Shown piece after piece: positions 34,025 through 41,716 of a stretch of DNA of 44,424 nt (position 1 is the stretch's first letter; each line of letters opens with the position of its first letter). The notes beneath the pieces were generated by a model. That model was not told the origin of the DNA. It saw nothing but the letters and a program-made list of their open reading frames with translations, and made no database searches. Made by a program: the position numbers and the translations under genes. Origin of the DNA: Bacteroidales bacterium (GTDB lineage: Bacteria > Bacteroidota > Bacteroidia > Bacteroidales > F082); assembly GCA_023229135.1 (NCBI GenBank), contig JALNZT010000035.1, forward strand, positions 1-44,424. The letters are read 5' to 3'.

Positions 34025-34331
34025 GGCTTGTTGTTTTTATGACAGTTTGCTCGGTAACAGCGTCCAATTTGGATGCGCTGAAAGACTCATATAAAGTTAA
34101 TTATACACTTTTAAGTGTAGTATTTATACAATTGACGCAGGGTTTTCTAAACATTCTTGGTAAACTTATGCACATGCACAATATCCGAGTTGAACTAAAT
34201 ATCATTCCGATGCCACCTTGCGGCAGAGGAATCTTTAAACATTTTTAAATGTTAATGATTTGGTTTTGAGTTTTTCAGCAGAGCCTAATTAAACGGCCAT
34301 TTTTAGGCTTAAACTGGGCTTAAAATTTCAT
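34025..34331. other. Intergenic region without a supported gene
   Basis: About 310 bp between DUF2750 and the Rex-like operator. An ATG frame at 34039-34248 exists but shows no family resemblance or coding bias. No repeat or strong hairpin was seen. Confidence 0.4.
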
Positions 34332-34349
34332 CTGTTTATTTATTAACAG
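34332..34349. promoter_or_regulatory. Rex-type palindromic operator candidate
   Basis: CTGTTTATTTATTAACAG is an imperfect palindrome (CTGTT...AACAG) of the size and A/T-rich centre of Rex operators (TTGTTAA...TTAACAA-like). It lies 16 nt upstream of the -7 element and overlaps the expected -33 region, where a repressor would block transcription of the Rex-like gene. Confidence 0.5.
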
Positions 34350-34365
34350 ATCAACAACTTTGATG

Positions 34366-34373
34366 TATTTTTG
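34366..34373 (+). promoter_or_regulatory. Promoter of the Rex-like gene
   Basis: TATTTTTG is an exact TAnnTTTG element, 18 nt before ATG 34392 and just downstream of the palindrome. It overlaps the TTG at 34371, which argues against that TTG as the start codon. Confidence 0.55.
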
Positions 34374-34391
34374 CTGCTCAAAGTAAAAGTT

Positions 34392-35027
34392 ATGTCTGTC
34401 ACGGGAGATTTATCTGGAAAAGTTGTTGAGCGTTTAAGTCAGTATCGTCAGTTATTGCTCAAGTATCGCTTATCAGGAAATCAACATATCAATTCAAACA
34501 CCATTTCATCGCTAACAGGTATCACACAAGAATCTGTTCGGCGTGATTTAATGCTGATTGCCTGCCAGTCGTCGAACATCCGCAAAGGCTATGAAGTGGA
34601 GGAAATGATAAGGGATATCAATGCAGTGCTTGATCCTTTTGATAAGTTCAGGATTGCTTTGGTAGGTGATAATAACGCTTTTACTGAAACTCTTTTGGCA
34701 GAATACGAAAATTCGTTGGTCAGGCTGGTGGCTATTTTTGATTTTGAATCGGCCCACGAAGGATTAAAACGCACTGATGTCAACCGCTTTCATTTTAATG
34801 CATTAGAAGAGGGAATTCATAATCTGGGAATTGATTTGGTCATCTTAAATGTTCCCGGAACTTTTGCGCGTCGGGCAGCCGAAATTATCGTAAAAGCCGG
34901 CGTACGTGGAATCTTGAATCTTAGCCCCGTAAAGCTCAATATACCAAGTGTATACATCGACAACATCAATATCATTACCACCATTGAGAAAGCTGCTTTT
35001 TTTATGAAATGGCGTCAATATGTATAA
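34392..35027 (+). CDS. Rex-like redox-sensing repressor with altered NAD loop
   Basis: About 211 residues from ATG 34392. An N-terminal winged helix (VVERLSQYRQLLLKYRL ... SSLTGITQESVRRDLMLI) is followed by a Rossmann domain ending in VKAGVRGILNLSPVKLNIP, both as in Rex, which senses NADH/NAD+. In standard Rex the fold opens with a GxGxxG loop; here it reads ALVGDNNAFTET, so pyridine nucleotide binding may be lost or changed. A palindrome sits at its promoter, which suggests autoregulation. The start agrees with the promoter position. Confidence 0.75.
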   Translation: MSVTGDLSGKVVERLSQYRQLLLKYRLSGNQHINSNTISSLTGITQESVRRDLMLIACQSSNIRKGYEVEEMIRDINAVLDPFDKFRIALVGDNNAFTETLLAEYENSLVRLVAIFDFESAHEGLKRTDVNRFHFNALEEGIHNLGIDLVILNVPGTFARRAAEIIVKAGVRGILNLSPVKLNIPSVYIDNINIITTIEKAAFFMKWRQYV

Positions 35028-35230
35028 AGTCTTTTAAAACTTTAATCAGTATTTTGGCGTTCCGTTCAGGACAGAATGGCTTGGACAGAAGAATAAAAAA
35101 ACTGAAAGCAAAGAATTGGCTGAGAAACTAAGTAGTTTTCTCTTTGGATTTTGTTTCTGATAGAGACGAAATGAGGGAAGATCCAGCTCTAAATTCAAAA
35201 GTTACAGTTTTCCATCCGCTCAAATAATCC

Positions 35231-35238
35231 TATCTTTG
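35231..35238 (+). promoter_or_regulatory. Probable promoter of the TonB-domain/ArsC pair
   Basis: TATCTTTG matches TAnnTTTG exactly, 16 nt before ATG 35255. Confidence 0.55.
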
Positions 35239-35254
35239 TCATCAAAGCCTTACT

Positions 35255-35677
35255 ATGACTTACAAAAAAGAAAAGAAATTTTTGAACTTGCCACGTTTTC
35301 ATGGCGGAAAGGAAGCTCTGTCGAAGTTTATTGGCGAAAATATCCGCTATCCCGCCGAGGCCATAGAAGCCGGTGTGGAAGGCAAGGTGTTGGTGGGATT
35401 TGATATTGACGATAACGGGAGAGTAGATAATATCGTCGTTATTAATGGCATTGGCTATGGCTGCGATGAAGAAGCCATGCGGGTTGTGGGGCTTTTGCAG
35501 TATCAAAAAGTTAAGAACAGAGGTAGGAGGGTGCTGGTTCACAACAAGATAAATATCCGGTTTAAGCTTCCGGTCCGCAAGCTGAATTATACCATAAAGC
35601 CGGCAGAAAAGAAATTGTCTGATACAATCGAAAAAGCCAAACCAGTCACCTACAGCTACACAATTACACTCAAATAA
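35255..35677 (+). CDS. TonB C-terminal-like domain protein without membrane anchor
   Basis: 140 residues. The core (GGKEALSKFIGENIRYPAEA, GVEGKVLVGFDIDDNGRV, GYGCDEEAMRVV) is the TonB C-terminal domain that normally contacts outer-membrane receptors. There is neither a signal peptide nor a transmembrane helix and the N-terminus is only about 15 residues, so it cannot act as a standard energy transducer. A cytoplasmic role or a missing anchor is possible. Its stop overlaps the ArsC start (TAATG), implying translational coupling. Confidence 0.7.
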   Translation: MTYKKEKKFLNLPRFHGGKEALSKFIGENIRYPAEAIEAGVEGKVLVGFDIDDNGRVDNIVVINGIGYGCDEEAMRVVGLLQYQKVKNRGRRVLVHNKINIRFKLPVRKLNYTIKPAEKKLSDTIEKAKPVTYSYTITLK

Positions 35678-36111
35678 TGAGCATGAAAATTTTAATCCTT
35701 TGCACCGCCAATTCCTGCCGTTCACAGATGGCAGCAGCTTTTTTGAAGTCTTTCGCGCCTGAGCTCGAGGTTTATTCTGCTGGAACAAATCCCGCCAAGG
35801 AAGTGCATCCACTCGCTGTTGCTGTGATGAAAGAAGCCATGATCGATTTGAGTGGAATTAAACCACAAAATGTCGCTAACTATTTAGATCAACATTTTGA
35901 TTTCGTGATAACCGTTTGCGGCGATGCAGCCGAAAATTGCCCGATTTTCAGCGGCAGCGTAAAACAGCGTTTACATATTGGTTTTGATGATCCGGCCAAA
36001 GCCAAAGGTTCAGCAGCAGAAGTTTTGCAGGAATTTCGCCGCGTGCGTGATGAAATCAAAAATGAGTTTTTCCTGTTTTACAAAAATGAAACCAGGGTGA
36101 AAAAAGAGTAA
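35677..36111 (+). CDS. arsC: Arsenate reductase, thioredoxin-coupled LMW-phosphatase type
   Basis: 144 residues. P-loop CTANSCRS with C9, N12, C14 and R15, plus the redox pair C81 and C88 in VCGDAAENCPIF, the arrangement of S. aureus-type ArsC which reduces arsenate to arsenite with thioredoxin. HIGFDDPAKAKG carries the general-acid aspartate followed by proline. No arsB/acr3 or arsR is nearby, so export would rely on distant genes; a protein phosphatase role is less likely given the intact cysteine relay. Overlaps the preceding gene by 1 nt. Confidence 0.87.
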   Translation: MSMKILILCTANSCRSQMAAAFLKSFAPELEVYSAGTNPAKEVHPLAVAVMKEAMIDLSGIKPQNVANYLDQHFDFVITVCGDAAENCPIFSGSVKQRLHIGFDDPAKAKGSAAEVLQEFRRVRDEIKNEFFLFYKNETRVKKE

Positions 36112-36258
36112 GCTTGATGCAACAAAGCGCTCAACTTTTAATTTAACACCATGACTAAACAGATTATTGCACATCTCATTGAGCAAAATTTAAAATAATT
36201 GCTCAACACGTTGTGCGTTTAGTATCCTTGCGGAAATTAACCCAATAACATCATTTTT

Positions 36259-36512
36259 AACCTGGTTGGAGATAAATCTAACCTTGGAAATATCCGAGAG
36301 ACGTTTTTTTCAATCAAATGCGCGTGAAAAATGAAGTCATTTCTTCAAAAAAGGCTGACTTTGCAATTGATAATTATTCGTTTGAAATTGGCGGTAAAAA
36401 TAAACAGCAGTATCAACTGGAAAAGGATGGTAAATCTTATACAGTAAAAGATGGTATCGAATTTGGTTACCAAAATGTAATACCTCTTTGGGCTTTTGGG
36501 CTTAATTACTAA
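36259..36512 (+). pseudogene. C-terminal remnant of an AAA ATPase (DUF4143-type) gene with frameshift
   Basis: Two frames together encode the end of a familiar Bacteroidota ATPase: NLVGDKSNLGNIRETFF from 36259, then after a run of seven T at 36304-36310 the frame changes and continues FNQMRVKNEV, FEIGGKNKQ and IEFGYQNVIPLWAFGLNY to the stop. One missing T in the homopolymer explains the shift. The N-terminal and Walker regions are absent. The residual 64-codon ORF (ATG 36318) is therefore not an independent gene. Confidence 0.7.
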
Positions 36513-36535
36513 AAAAATATAGATTTGTAGTTCTC

Positions 36536-36555
36536 TTAAACTGCGTGCAGTTTAA
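36536..36555. repeat. Perfect 9-bp-arm palindrome
   Basis: TTAAACTGC-GT-GCAGTTTAA, 24 nt past the stop of the ATPase remnant. It could be a leftover terminator or an operator for the DUF4256 gene 108 nt downstream. Confidence 0.4.
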
Positions 36556-36662
36556 AAGGTAATAATCTGCAATTTACTATTAATCAAGTATTTAATATTG
36601 TAGCTTATTGGAAGGCAACACCAAATAAATATCAATCTTCATTACATTAAAAAAAGAATAGG

Positions 36663-37220
36663 ATGCAAAAGAAGTTATCAGCAAAACAATCTGTGGAATT
36701 ACTCGAAACACTAAAAACACGTTTTGAAAATAATTTGAATCGACATAAAGGTATTGAGTGGGCGCAAATTCAAGCTAAATTGGAATCAAATACTGGAAAA
36801 CTTTGGTCGCTAAACGAAATGGAAATAACGGGTGGCGAGCCTGATGTTGTTGGTTATGACAAGACGACAAATGAGTACTTTTTTTATGATTGTTCAGTGG
36901 AGAGTCCAACCGGACGTAGAAGTATTTGTTACGACCAGGAAGCTTTAGAAGCAAGGAAGGCGAATAAACCGAAAAACTGCGCCATGAATATGGCTATCAC
37001 TATGGGCATTGAAATTTTAACACCAAAGCAATACCTGGAACTTCAAAAACTTGGAAACTTTGACTTGAAAACCTCGAGCTGGGTGAAAACACCCGTTGAT
37101 ATTAGAAAGCTTGGAGGAGCAATTTTTTGCGATAAGCGTTATGATACCGTATTTGTATATCATAATGGTGCAGAATCTTACTATGCTTCACGGGGTTTTA
37201 GAGGCGCGTTGAGGGTGTAA
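36663..37220 (+). CDS. DUF4256 family protein
   Basis: 185 residues. Recognised by RFENNLNRHKGIEWAQIQAKL, SLNEMEITGGEPDVVGYDK, YFFYDCSVESPTGRRSICYD and GGAIFCDKRYDTVFVYHNGA. DUF4256 proteins are widespread small cytoplasmic proteins without known function. The conserved acidic and cysteine residues (YDCSxESP, CYD) look like a possible active site, but this is speculative. Flanked by a decayed ATPase and a reverse-strand rhodanese gene. Confidence 0.87.
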   Translation: MQKKLSAKQSVELLETLKTRFENNLNRHKGIEWAQIQAKLESNTGKLWSLNEMEITGGEPDVVGYDKTTNEYFFYDCSVESPTGRRSICYDQEALEARKANKPKNCAMNMAITMGIEILTPKQYLELQKLGNFDLKTSSWVKTPVDIRKLGGAIFCDKRYDTVFVYHNGAESYYASRGFRGALRV

Positions 37221-37371
37221 TTTTTGGGGCTTAAATTGTGAAGAAACTAGCCTGTCTGTAAGAAGCAAGAAACCCTAACAATTTTTAAAATAAAAGCCGA
37301 GACTGTAGTATCCTCCAATCTAACTTGACAGGAGTGAAGCCCTAAACCGGTTACTGTGCTATTACAAAGCC

Positions 37372-37755
37372 TTATCTGTTTCCCGAAACATTTTCTATCG
37401 TAACCGGCAATCCCTGTAGTTCCCAATACTCAAAAGCACCATCCAGGTTGTAGCATGCCACGGACAAAAACTGACTCAGGTAAGCGACCACTTGCACGCT
37501 GCGGATTCCATGAGCACACATCACGATGAGCGGCTTATCGCGCGGAATCAAATCCAATTTTGTAGTCAGCAATGACATGGGAATTGCCAACATTTTGGAA
37601 GATAAATCTGGTTTGCCTTGTGCGGTTTCGTATTCCTCGCGCACATCAAGCAGAACGGCTTTGTCGTTTTTAATCAACTCAAACGCCTCAGTCGGAATGA
37701 TGTGCAGCGTGTTTTCAAAAGAATACTGCTGAAATTGTGGTGTTCTTGAAGTCAT
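37372..37755 (-). CDS. Rhodanese-like domain protein
   Basis: A 127-residue single rhodanese domain: VLLDVREEYET (Cdc25-like opening), IPMSLL, and the active-site loop C80-A-H-G-I-R-S, followed by DGAFEYWELQGLPV. It carries or transfers sulfane sulfur as a persulfide on C80. It lies 44 nt downstream of rmuC on the same strand and is likely cotranscribed. Confidence 0.9.
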   Translation of the reverse strand: MTSRTPQFQQYSFENTLHIIPTEAFELIKNDKAVLLDVREEYETAQGKPDLSSKMLAIPMSLLTTKLDLIPRDKPLIVMCAHGIRSVQVVAYLSQFLSVACYNLDGAFEYWELQGLPVTIENVSGNR

Positions 37756-37799
37756 AAGAGCTAAACAAGCCTGTTTTCAAAAGGTTTTTCCAAGCGGTG

Positions 37800-39425
37800 C
37801 TACTCTTCGGTTTCTTCGTCAAAAAGCAAGCCTTCTTCAATCAATTTAGTATCTTCAGCAGCCGGCAATTCCTGCACATTGCGTAGCTTACGTTGCATTA
37901 CATTGGTTCGTGTTGTCACCAGTTTATCTATTTCAGAATTGGCTTCGGTAATCTTTTGCTGGGCTTTTTTCAGCACTGTTCCAAACTTGCTAAATTCTGT
38001 TTTTACTTCGCCCAAAACACGCCAGACTTCGCTGCTACGCTTCTGAATAGCAAGGGTTTTGAAGCCCATTTGTAAGCTGTTTAAAATCGCTGCCAGCGTA
38101 GTGGGGCCTGTTACGATAATCTTAAACTCGCGTTGCAGTTGTTCCACCAAATCGGTATGGCGGATCACCTCGGCGTAAAGCCCTTCAATGGGCAAAAACA
38201 TAATGCCGAAATCCGTAGTATAAGGCGGATCTAAGTATTTGTCGTGGATGTCTTTAGCAAACAATTTTATAGAACGCGAAAGCACCTTCACGGCTTCATC
38301 CACTTTAAGGATATTTCCCTCATCATAAGCCAATTGCAATGCATGGTATGCCTCTTGCGGAAATTTGGCATCCATAGGCAAATAAACGCTGCCGCCGTCC
38401 TCATCGCGGCCCGGTAGCTTGATGGCAAACTCCACGTGATCGTTGCTTGAACGCTTGGTTTTTACGTTAGTTTCGTATTGTTCGGGTGCTAAAATCTGCT
38501 CCAAAATATTTCCTAATTGAATTTCGCCAAGCACACCGCGCGTTTTCACATTAGATAGCACCCGCTTGAGACCGCCCACATCATTGGCCAGGGTTTGCAT
38601 CTCGCCCAGGCCTTTTTGCACACTTTCCAATTGCTTGCTTACCAACTCAAACGACTGTCCCAGCCGCGCTTCTAATGTTTTTTGGAGTTTCTCATCTACG
38701 GTTTCGCGCATCTTTTCGAGCTTGAGTTCGGTGATGGTAATCAGCTCGCCTTGTTTTTTCTCCATCTCGCCAAACTTCTGCTTTTGCAGCTCGTTAAATT
38801 CCTTCACATTGCTGCTAAAGGATTCCTGAAAATGCCGCATCGACTTGTCCAGCGATTCCCGGCTTTCGTTGGTATGCAGCTGGAATTTTTCGCTCAGCTG
38901 ACTTAGTTTTTCCTCCAGCTTTTTGTTAACCAATTCAAGCTGTTGCACTTGCAAAGTATTTTGCTCCTTTTGGCCTTGTGCCAATTCGGTGAGTTTTAGC
39001 CTGATTTCGTCGTTGAGCTGTTTCAGGTTGCTACTCAATTCCTGCCGGCTGATACGTGCCGTTTCTTCATTTTTAGCAATGAGCTGACTCAATTTTTCTT
39101 CCAGCGTTTGGTTGAGGTTAAAAATAGACTGCCGGCTGCTTTCGCTGATGTTTTTGAGCTGATCCTGTTGGTTGCGGCTTATCTCGCGCAGCGTTTCCAA
39201 AAACTGATTTTGAAAGCCGGACAGGTTGGAAGCCAGCTCACTGCGGTTTTGTCTGAACTCATCTTTCAACTCATTCTCAAAACGTTGTTGGTTTTTCTCC
39301 ATAAAATCCAACTTGTTCACGATCGCGCTATCATCGAAAGCAATTTCTTTTCTTGGCCGCAACAAAAGCACCACCGTGATGATGACTACGATCAAAATTC
39401 CAAAAAGTAATAGGGTTTCAAGCAT
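37800..39425 (-). CDS. rmuC: DNA recombination protein RmuC
   Basis: 541 residues. One N-terminal transmembrane helix (about 3-23), a long coiled coil (about 40-280, rich in Q, E, L and K) and the RmuC nuclease-like domain (about 285-500): VKTRGVLGEIQLGNILEQIL, VEFAIKLPGRDEDGGSVYLPMDAKFP and IMFLPIEGLYAEVI. RmuC limits inversion at short inverted repeats and acts in defence-like DNA processing at the membrane. The D-x-KFP element is the PD-(D/E)XK-type part. Confidence 0.94.
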   Translation of the reverse strand: MLETLLLFGILIVVIITVVLLLRPRKEIAFDDSAIVNKLDFMEKNQQRFENELKDEFRQNRSELASNLSGFQNQFLETLREISRNQQDQLKNISESSRQSIFNLNQTLEEKLSQLIAKNEETARISRQELSSNLKQLNDEIRLKLTELAQGQKEQNTLQVQQLELVNKKLEEKLSQLSEKFQLHTNESRESLDKSMRHFQESFSSNVKEFNELQKQKFGEMEKKQGELITITELKLEKMRETVDEKLQKTLEARLGQSFELVSKQLESVQKGLGEMQTLANDVGGLKRVLSNVKTRGVLGEIQLGNILEQILAPEQYETNVKTKRSSNDHVEFAIKLPGRDEDGGSVYLPMDAKFPQEAYHALQLAYDEGNILKVDEAVKVLSRSIKLFAKDIHDKYLDPPYTTDFGIMFLPIEGLYAEVIRHTDLVEQLQREFKIIVTGPTTLAAILNSLQMGFKTLAIQKRSSEVWRVLGEVKTEFSKFGTVLKKAQQKITEANSEIDKLVTTRTNVMQRKLRNVQELPAAEDTKLIEEGLLFDEETEE

Positions 39426-39593
39426 ATTATCAGTACTTTAAAGTTTCATAAGTCGATAAACAAAAGTCGGTAAAATACCGCAAACCTTCAAGGAATATTT
39501 TCAGCTGTTCAAGCAATTCATGTTGTGATCGTTGTATTGCAAGGGAGTCCGGACAAAACTTATCAGAAACTTTTACTATTGCTGCCTTCTTCG

Positions 39594-39601
39594 TATTTTT
39601 G
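39594..39601 (+). promoter_or_regulatory. Probable promoter of yebC
   Basis: TATTTTTG matches TAnnTTTG, 26 nt before ATG 39628; TTTTACTATTG about 20 nt upstream may hold the -33 element. Confidence 0.5.
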
Positions 39602-39627
39602 CATGCTAAACACTAAAAAATAAAACC

Positions 39628-40347
39628 ATGGGAAGAGCATTTGAATATCGCAGAGCAGCAAAAGAGAAACGTTGGGATAAGATGTCGAAGGTGTTTCCCA
39701 AGTTGGGCAAACTGATTACAATTGCTGCCAAAGAAGGCGGTCCGGATCCCAGTATGAATGCTAAACTGAGGCATGCCATACAAAATGCCAAGGCCGAAAA
39801 CATGCCCAAAGACAATATAGATTCGGCCATAAAACGCGCTTCGGGCAAGGATGCCGAAACCATGGTTGAAGTGGTTTACGAAGGAAAAGGCCCTCATGGT
39901 GTGTTAGTTATGGTAGAATGTGCCACCGACAATACCACCAGAAGTGTGGCCAACATAAGATCCTATTTTAACAAAGCCGGTGGTTCGTTTGTGCCAAGCG
40001 GTTCATTAGAGTTTATGTTCTCGCGCAAAGCCGTTTTTGAATTTAAAGTACACGACGGCATCAATATCGAAGACCTTGAATTAGAACTGATTGATGCTGG
40101 CTTAGAGGAAATAGAAGTAGAAGAAGATATAGCCATTGCTTATGCCGATTACACCAATTTCGGTACATTACATCAGGCGCTTGAGGATCAAAAAATTGAA
40201 ATCGAGACTTCAAAGTTGCAACGTTTTCCGACTACTCCTGTTGCGTTTGACGAAGAACAAATGGCTGACATCGAAAAGTTTTTGGACAAAGTAGAGGAAG
40301 ACGACGATGTGCAGGCCGTTTATACCAATATTGGCGCTGGTTTGTAG
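39628..40347 (+). CDS. yebC: YebC/PmpR (TACO1) family protein
   Basis: 239 residues, full length for the family. It starts MGRAFEYRRAAKEKRWDKMSK (the MAGHSKW-like opening varies in Bacteroidota), then FPKLGKLITIAAKEGGPDPS, LRHAIQNAKAENMPKDNI and the characteristic VVYEGKGPHGVLVMVECATDN. The family was annotated as a transcription regulator; more recent work on relatives links it to translation of proline-rich stretches. Monocistronic. Confidence 0.94.
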   Translation: MGRAFEYRRAAKEKRWDKMSKVFPKLGKLITIAAKEGGPDPSMNAKLRHAIQNAKAENMPKDNIDSAIKRASGKDAETMVEVVYEGKGPHGVLVMVECATDNTTRSVANIRSYFNKAGGSFVPSGSLEFMFSRKAVFEFKVHDGINIEDLELELIDAGLEEIEVEEDIAIAYADYTNFGTLHQALEDQKIEIETSKLQRFPTTPVAFDEEQMADIEKFLDKVEEDDDVQAVYTNIGAGL

Positions 40348-40598
40348 GTGGTTAACTTGATGGGTTGACGGGCATTGATTGAAGATTTTAATTTTTCATC
40401 AGGACACACATTCCTGTGGATAACCTTGGTTCTGCTTTCGTGTTAATCCGAGATATTCAGATATCCTGACCCATTATCAGATAATCAGTTTGCTAACAGT
40501 TTTTATTCGTAAAATACAATTGTCGTTGATAAAAATTTACCAGGTCTTGCTGAAGATATTATTTCGCTTTTCCTTGATGAAAAGCTAGCAAAAATCAA

Positions 40599-40856
40599 GT
40601 GTGTGCGAAGCTATCCTCCCACGCGCTAAAAAACAGCGGAAAACTATGCAAGGTTGGGTATAACGCAATGCCTTTATATGCTGTGCTTTGAAAATATTTT
40701 CGGGTATTAAGTTTCTATTCAAACTTTTTGTGGGCATTGCATTATACTAACAGCCTTTTGGGCTGCCTTGCATGTTTTCCTGCTGTTTTTCATCGCCCAG
40801 GCCAAGCGCACGCTCGCCGCACACACGAGGCCTCCGCTCCTGACCCGTTGTGAGCT
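40599..40856 (+). repeat. Long structured inverted repeat, possible attC-like site
   Basis: Arms between about 40599 and 40826 pair over several blocks: GTGTGTGCG with CGCACACAC, AAACAGCGGAAAACTATGCAAGG (positions 40631-40653) with 40766-40788, and GTATAACGCAATGCC (40658-40672) with 40733-40747. The right arm contains an extra hairpin CAGCC-TTTTG-GGCTG (40751-40765). GTTGTGAGC at 40848 could be an R'-type box. The left side has no clear matching R'' box, so the attC reading is uncertain; a non-autonomous transposon end pair is the alternative. No gene is inside. Confidence 0.5.
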
Positions 40857-40939
40857 GGGCTTTGGTTTTTTGGTGAGTGATGTTTTGTGTATTTACTTCA
40901 TTTCAAGCTTCAGAGAGGCGTAATCTTTATAGAAAAGGA

Positions 40940-41015
40940 TATAGAATACGAAAATAGAGCTCCGTAGGTTCGACACCATAACGGAAAATGTTGGCAGGGC
41001 TAAAGCCCGATTTGT
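40940..41015. repeat. REP-like dispersed intergenic repeat candidate
   Basis: Contains GAGCTCCGTAGGTTCGACACC and then GGCAGGGCTAAAGCCCG, a small GGGCT-AAA-GCCC hairpin. I recall similar CTCCGTAGG sequences recurring between genes in Bacteroidota, but copy number cannot be checked here. Only one copy is in the window. Confidence 0.3.
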
Positions 41016-41089
41016 CCTTAAAAACTTTATTTGTACGACAATATAGTTCACGAAAGGTCAGGAGTTCTGATATTATTGATTGCAATTGA

Positions 41090-41310
41090 AAAGGAGTTCG
41101 GGCAGTGGTGAAAAATGCTGCAAGAAAAACCAGTTCAACAGAAGCTTTCATAACCCAAAGCTTGTGTTATTCTTTTGCTAACATTTAATTGAAAATGGAG
41201 TGAACCCAAGGCACATACAGGAACTGCCGGGAAACAACAGCTCAAAAGTGACTGAGATTTACAGGCATATTACTACAAAAGGATTTGAAAATTCACCCCG
41301 TAGGATTAAA
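41090..41310 (+). pseudogene. Decayed tyrosine recombinase C-terminus
   Basis: Frame 1 from 41090 reads VRAVVKNAARKT ... ITQSLCYSFA; after a one-base loss near 41180 the next frame continues HLIENGVNPRHIQEL, SSKVTEIYRHITTKGFEN. This is the XerC/D-type C-terminus (intact relatives read HSLRHSFATHLLENGV...LGH...TEIYTH). The catalytic H and R of HxLR have become Q and C, LGH has become PGN, and only the tyrosine remains. The N-terminal part is gone. It lies just before the right-hand cassette array, in the same orientation. Confidence 0.75.
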
Positions 41311-41323
41311 AACACACACAACT

Positions 41324-41587
41324 ATGTATTATTACGTTTACGTATTGCTTAGTCAAAAAGACGAGTTGTTTTATACTGGTTATACACCCGACCTAAAAGC
41401 CAGGCTAAGCCTGCATAACACCGGGCGTGTTGCTTCAACCGCAAACAGGCGTCCACTAAAGTTAATCGATTTTGAAGGATGTTTACATCAACAAGATGCG
41501 ACAAGAAGAGAGAAATATCTCAAATCCGGAAATGGTAAGGTATATATTCGAAGTCGTCTCCGCCATTTTTTTAATCCTATAGGGTAA
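41324..41587 (+). CDS. GIY-YIG nuclease domain protein
   Basis: 87 residues from ATG 41324; an in-frame TTG at 41285 falls in recombinase remnant sequence and is unlikely. MYYYVYVLLS is the GIY motif region and FYTGYTPDLKARL the YIG region with the conserved arginine; RREKYLKSGNGK is the family's closing motif with the catalytic glutamate. Small stand-alone UvrC-N-like proteins of this type are frequent in mobile regions. The typical GIY glycine is replaced by VYV. Function unproven. Confidence 0.85.
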   Translation: MYYYVYVLLSQKDELFYTGYTPDLKARLSLHNTGRVASTANRRPLKLIDFEGCLHQQDATRREKYLKSGNGKVYIRSRLRHFFNPIG

Positions 41588-41663
41588 AAGTCTGATGGGA
41601 GTCTTGGAGATATAAAATTTACTAACTTTACAGCGTCTTTGATGGCTTGGTGGAAATTACTGG

Positions 41664-41716
41664 GCTAAACATAAGGCAGATATATACGCAATATTGCGTA
41701 TATACACTCGTTACCT
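41664..41716 (+). other. Short attC-like site with a 24-bp perfect palindrome
   Basis: The core 41681-41704 is a perfect palindrome (TATATACGCAAT and its complement). To the left is GCTAAAC (41664-41670, R''-like), to the right GTTACCT (41710-41716, R'-like). GTTACCTGC here is the exact complement of GCAGGTAAC at 42723-42731, the two ends expected of one cassette. It resembles a short class-1-type attC of about 53 nt, although a perfectly symmetric stem is unusual for attC. Confidence 0.5.

Noticed and set aside
34039..34248. 69-codon ORF after the DUF2750 gene
   Set aside because: No recognisable motif or conserved pattern and no promoter; likely chance.
37221..37371. Possible tRNA or small RNA in the gap after DUF4256
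   Set aside because: No cloverleaf arms, TTC loop or strong hairpin could be found.
40927..41151. Reverse-strand 74-codon ORF
   Set aside because: It is antisense to the recombinase remnant and to a REP-like repeat; composition explains the open frame.
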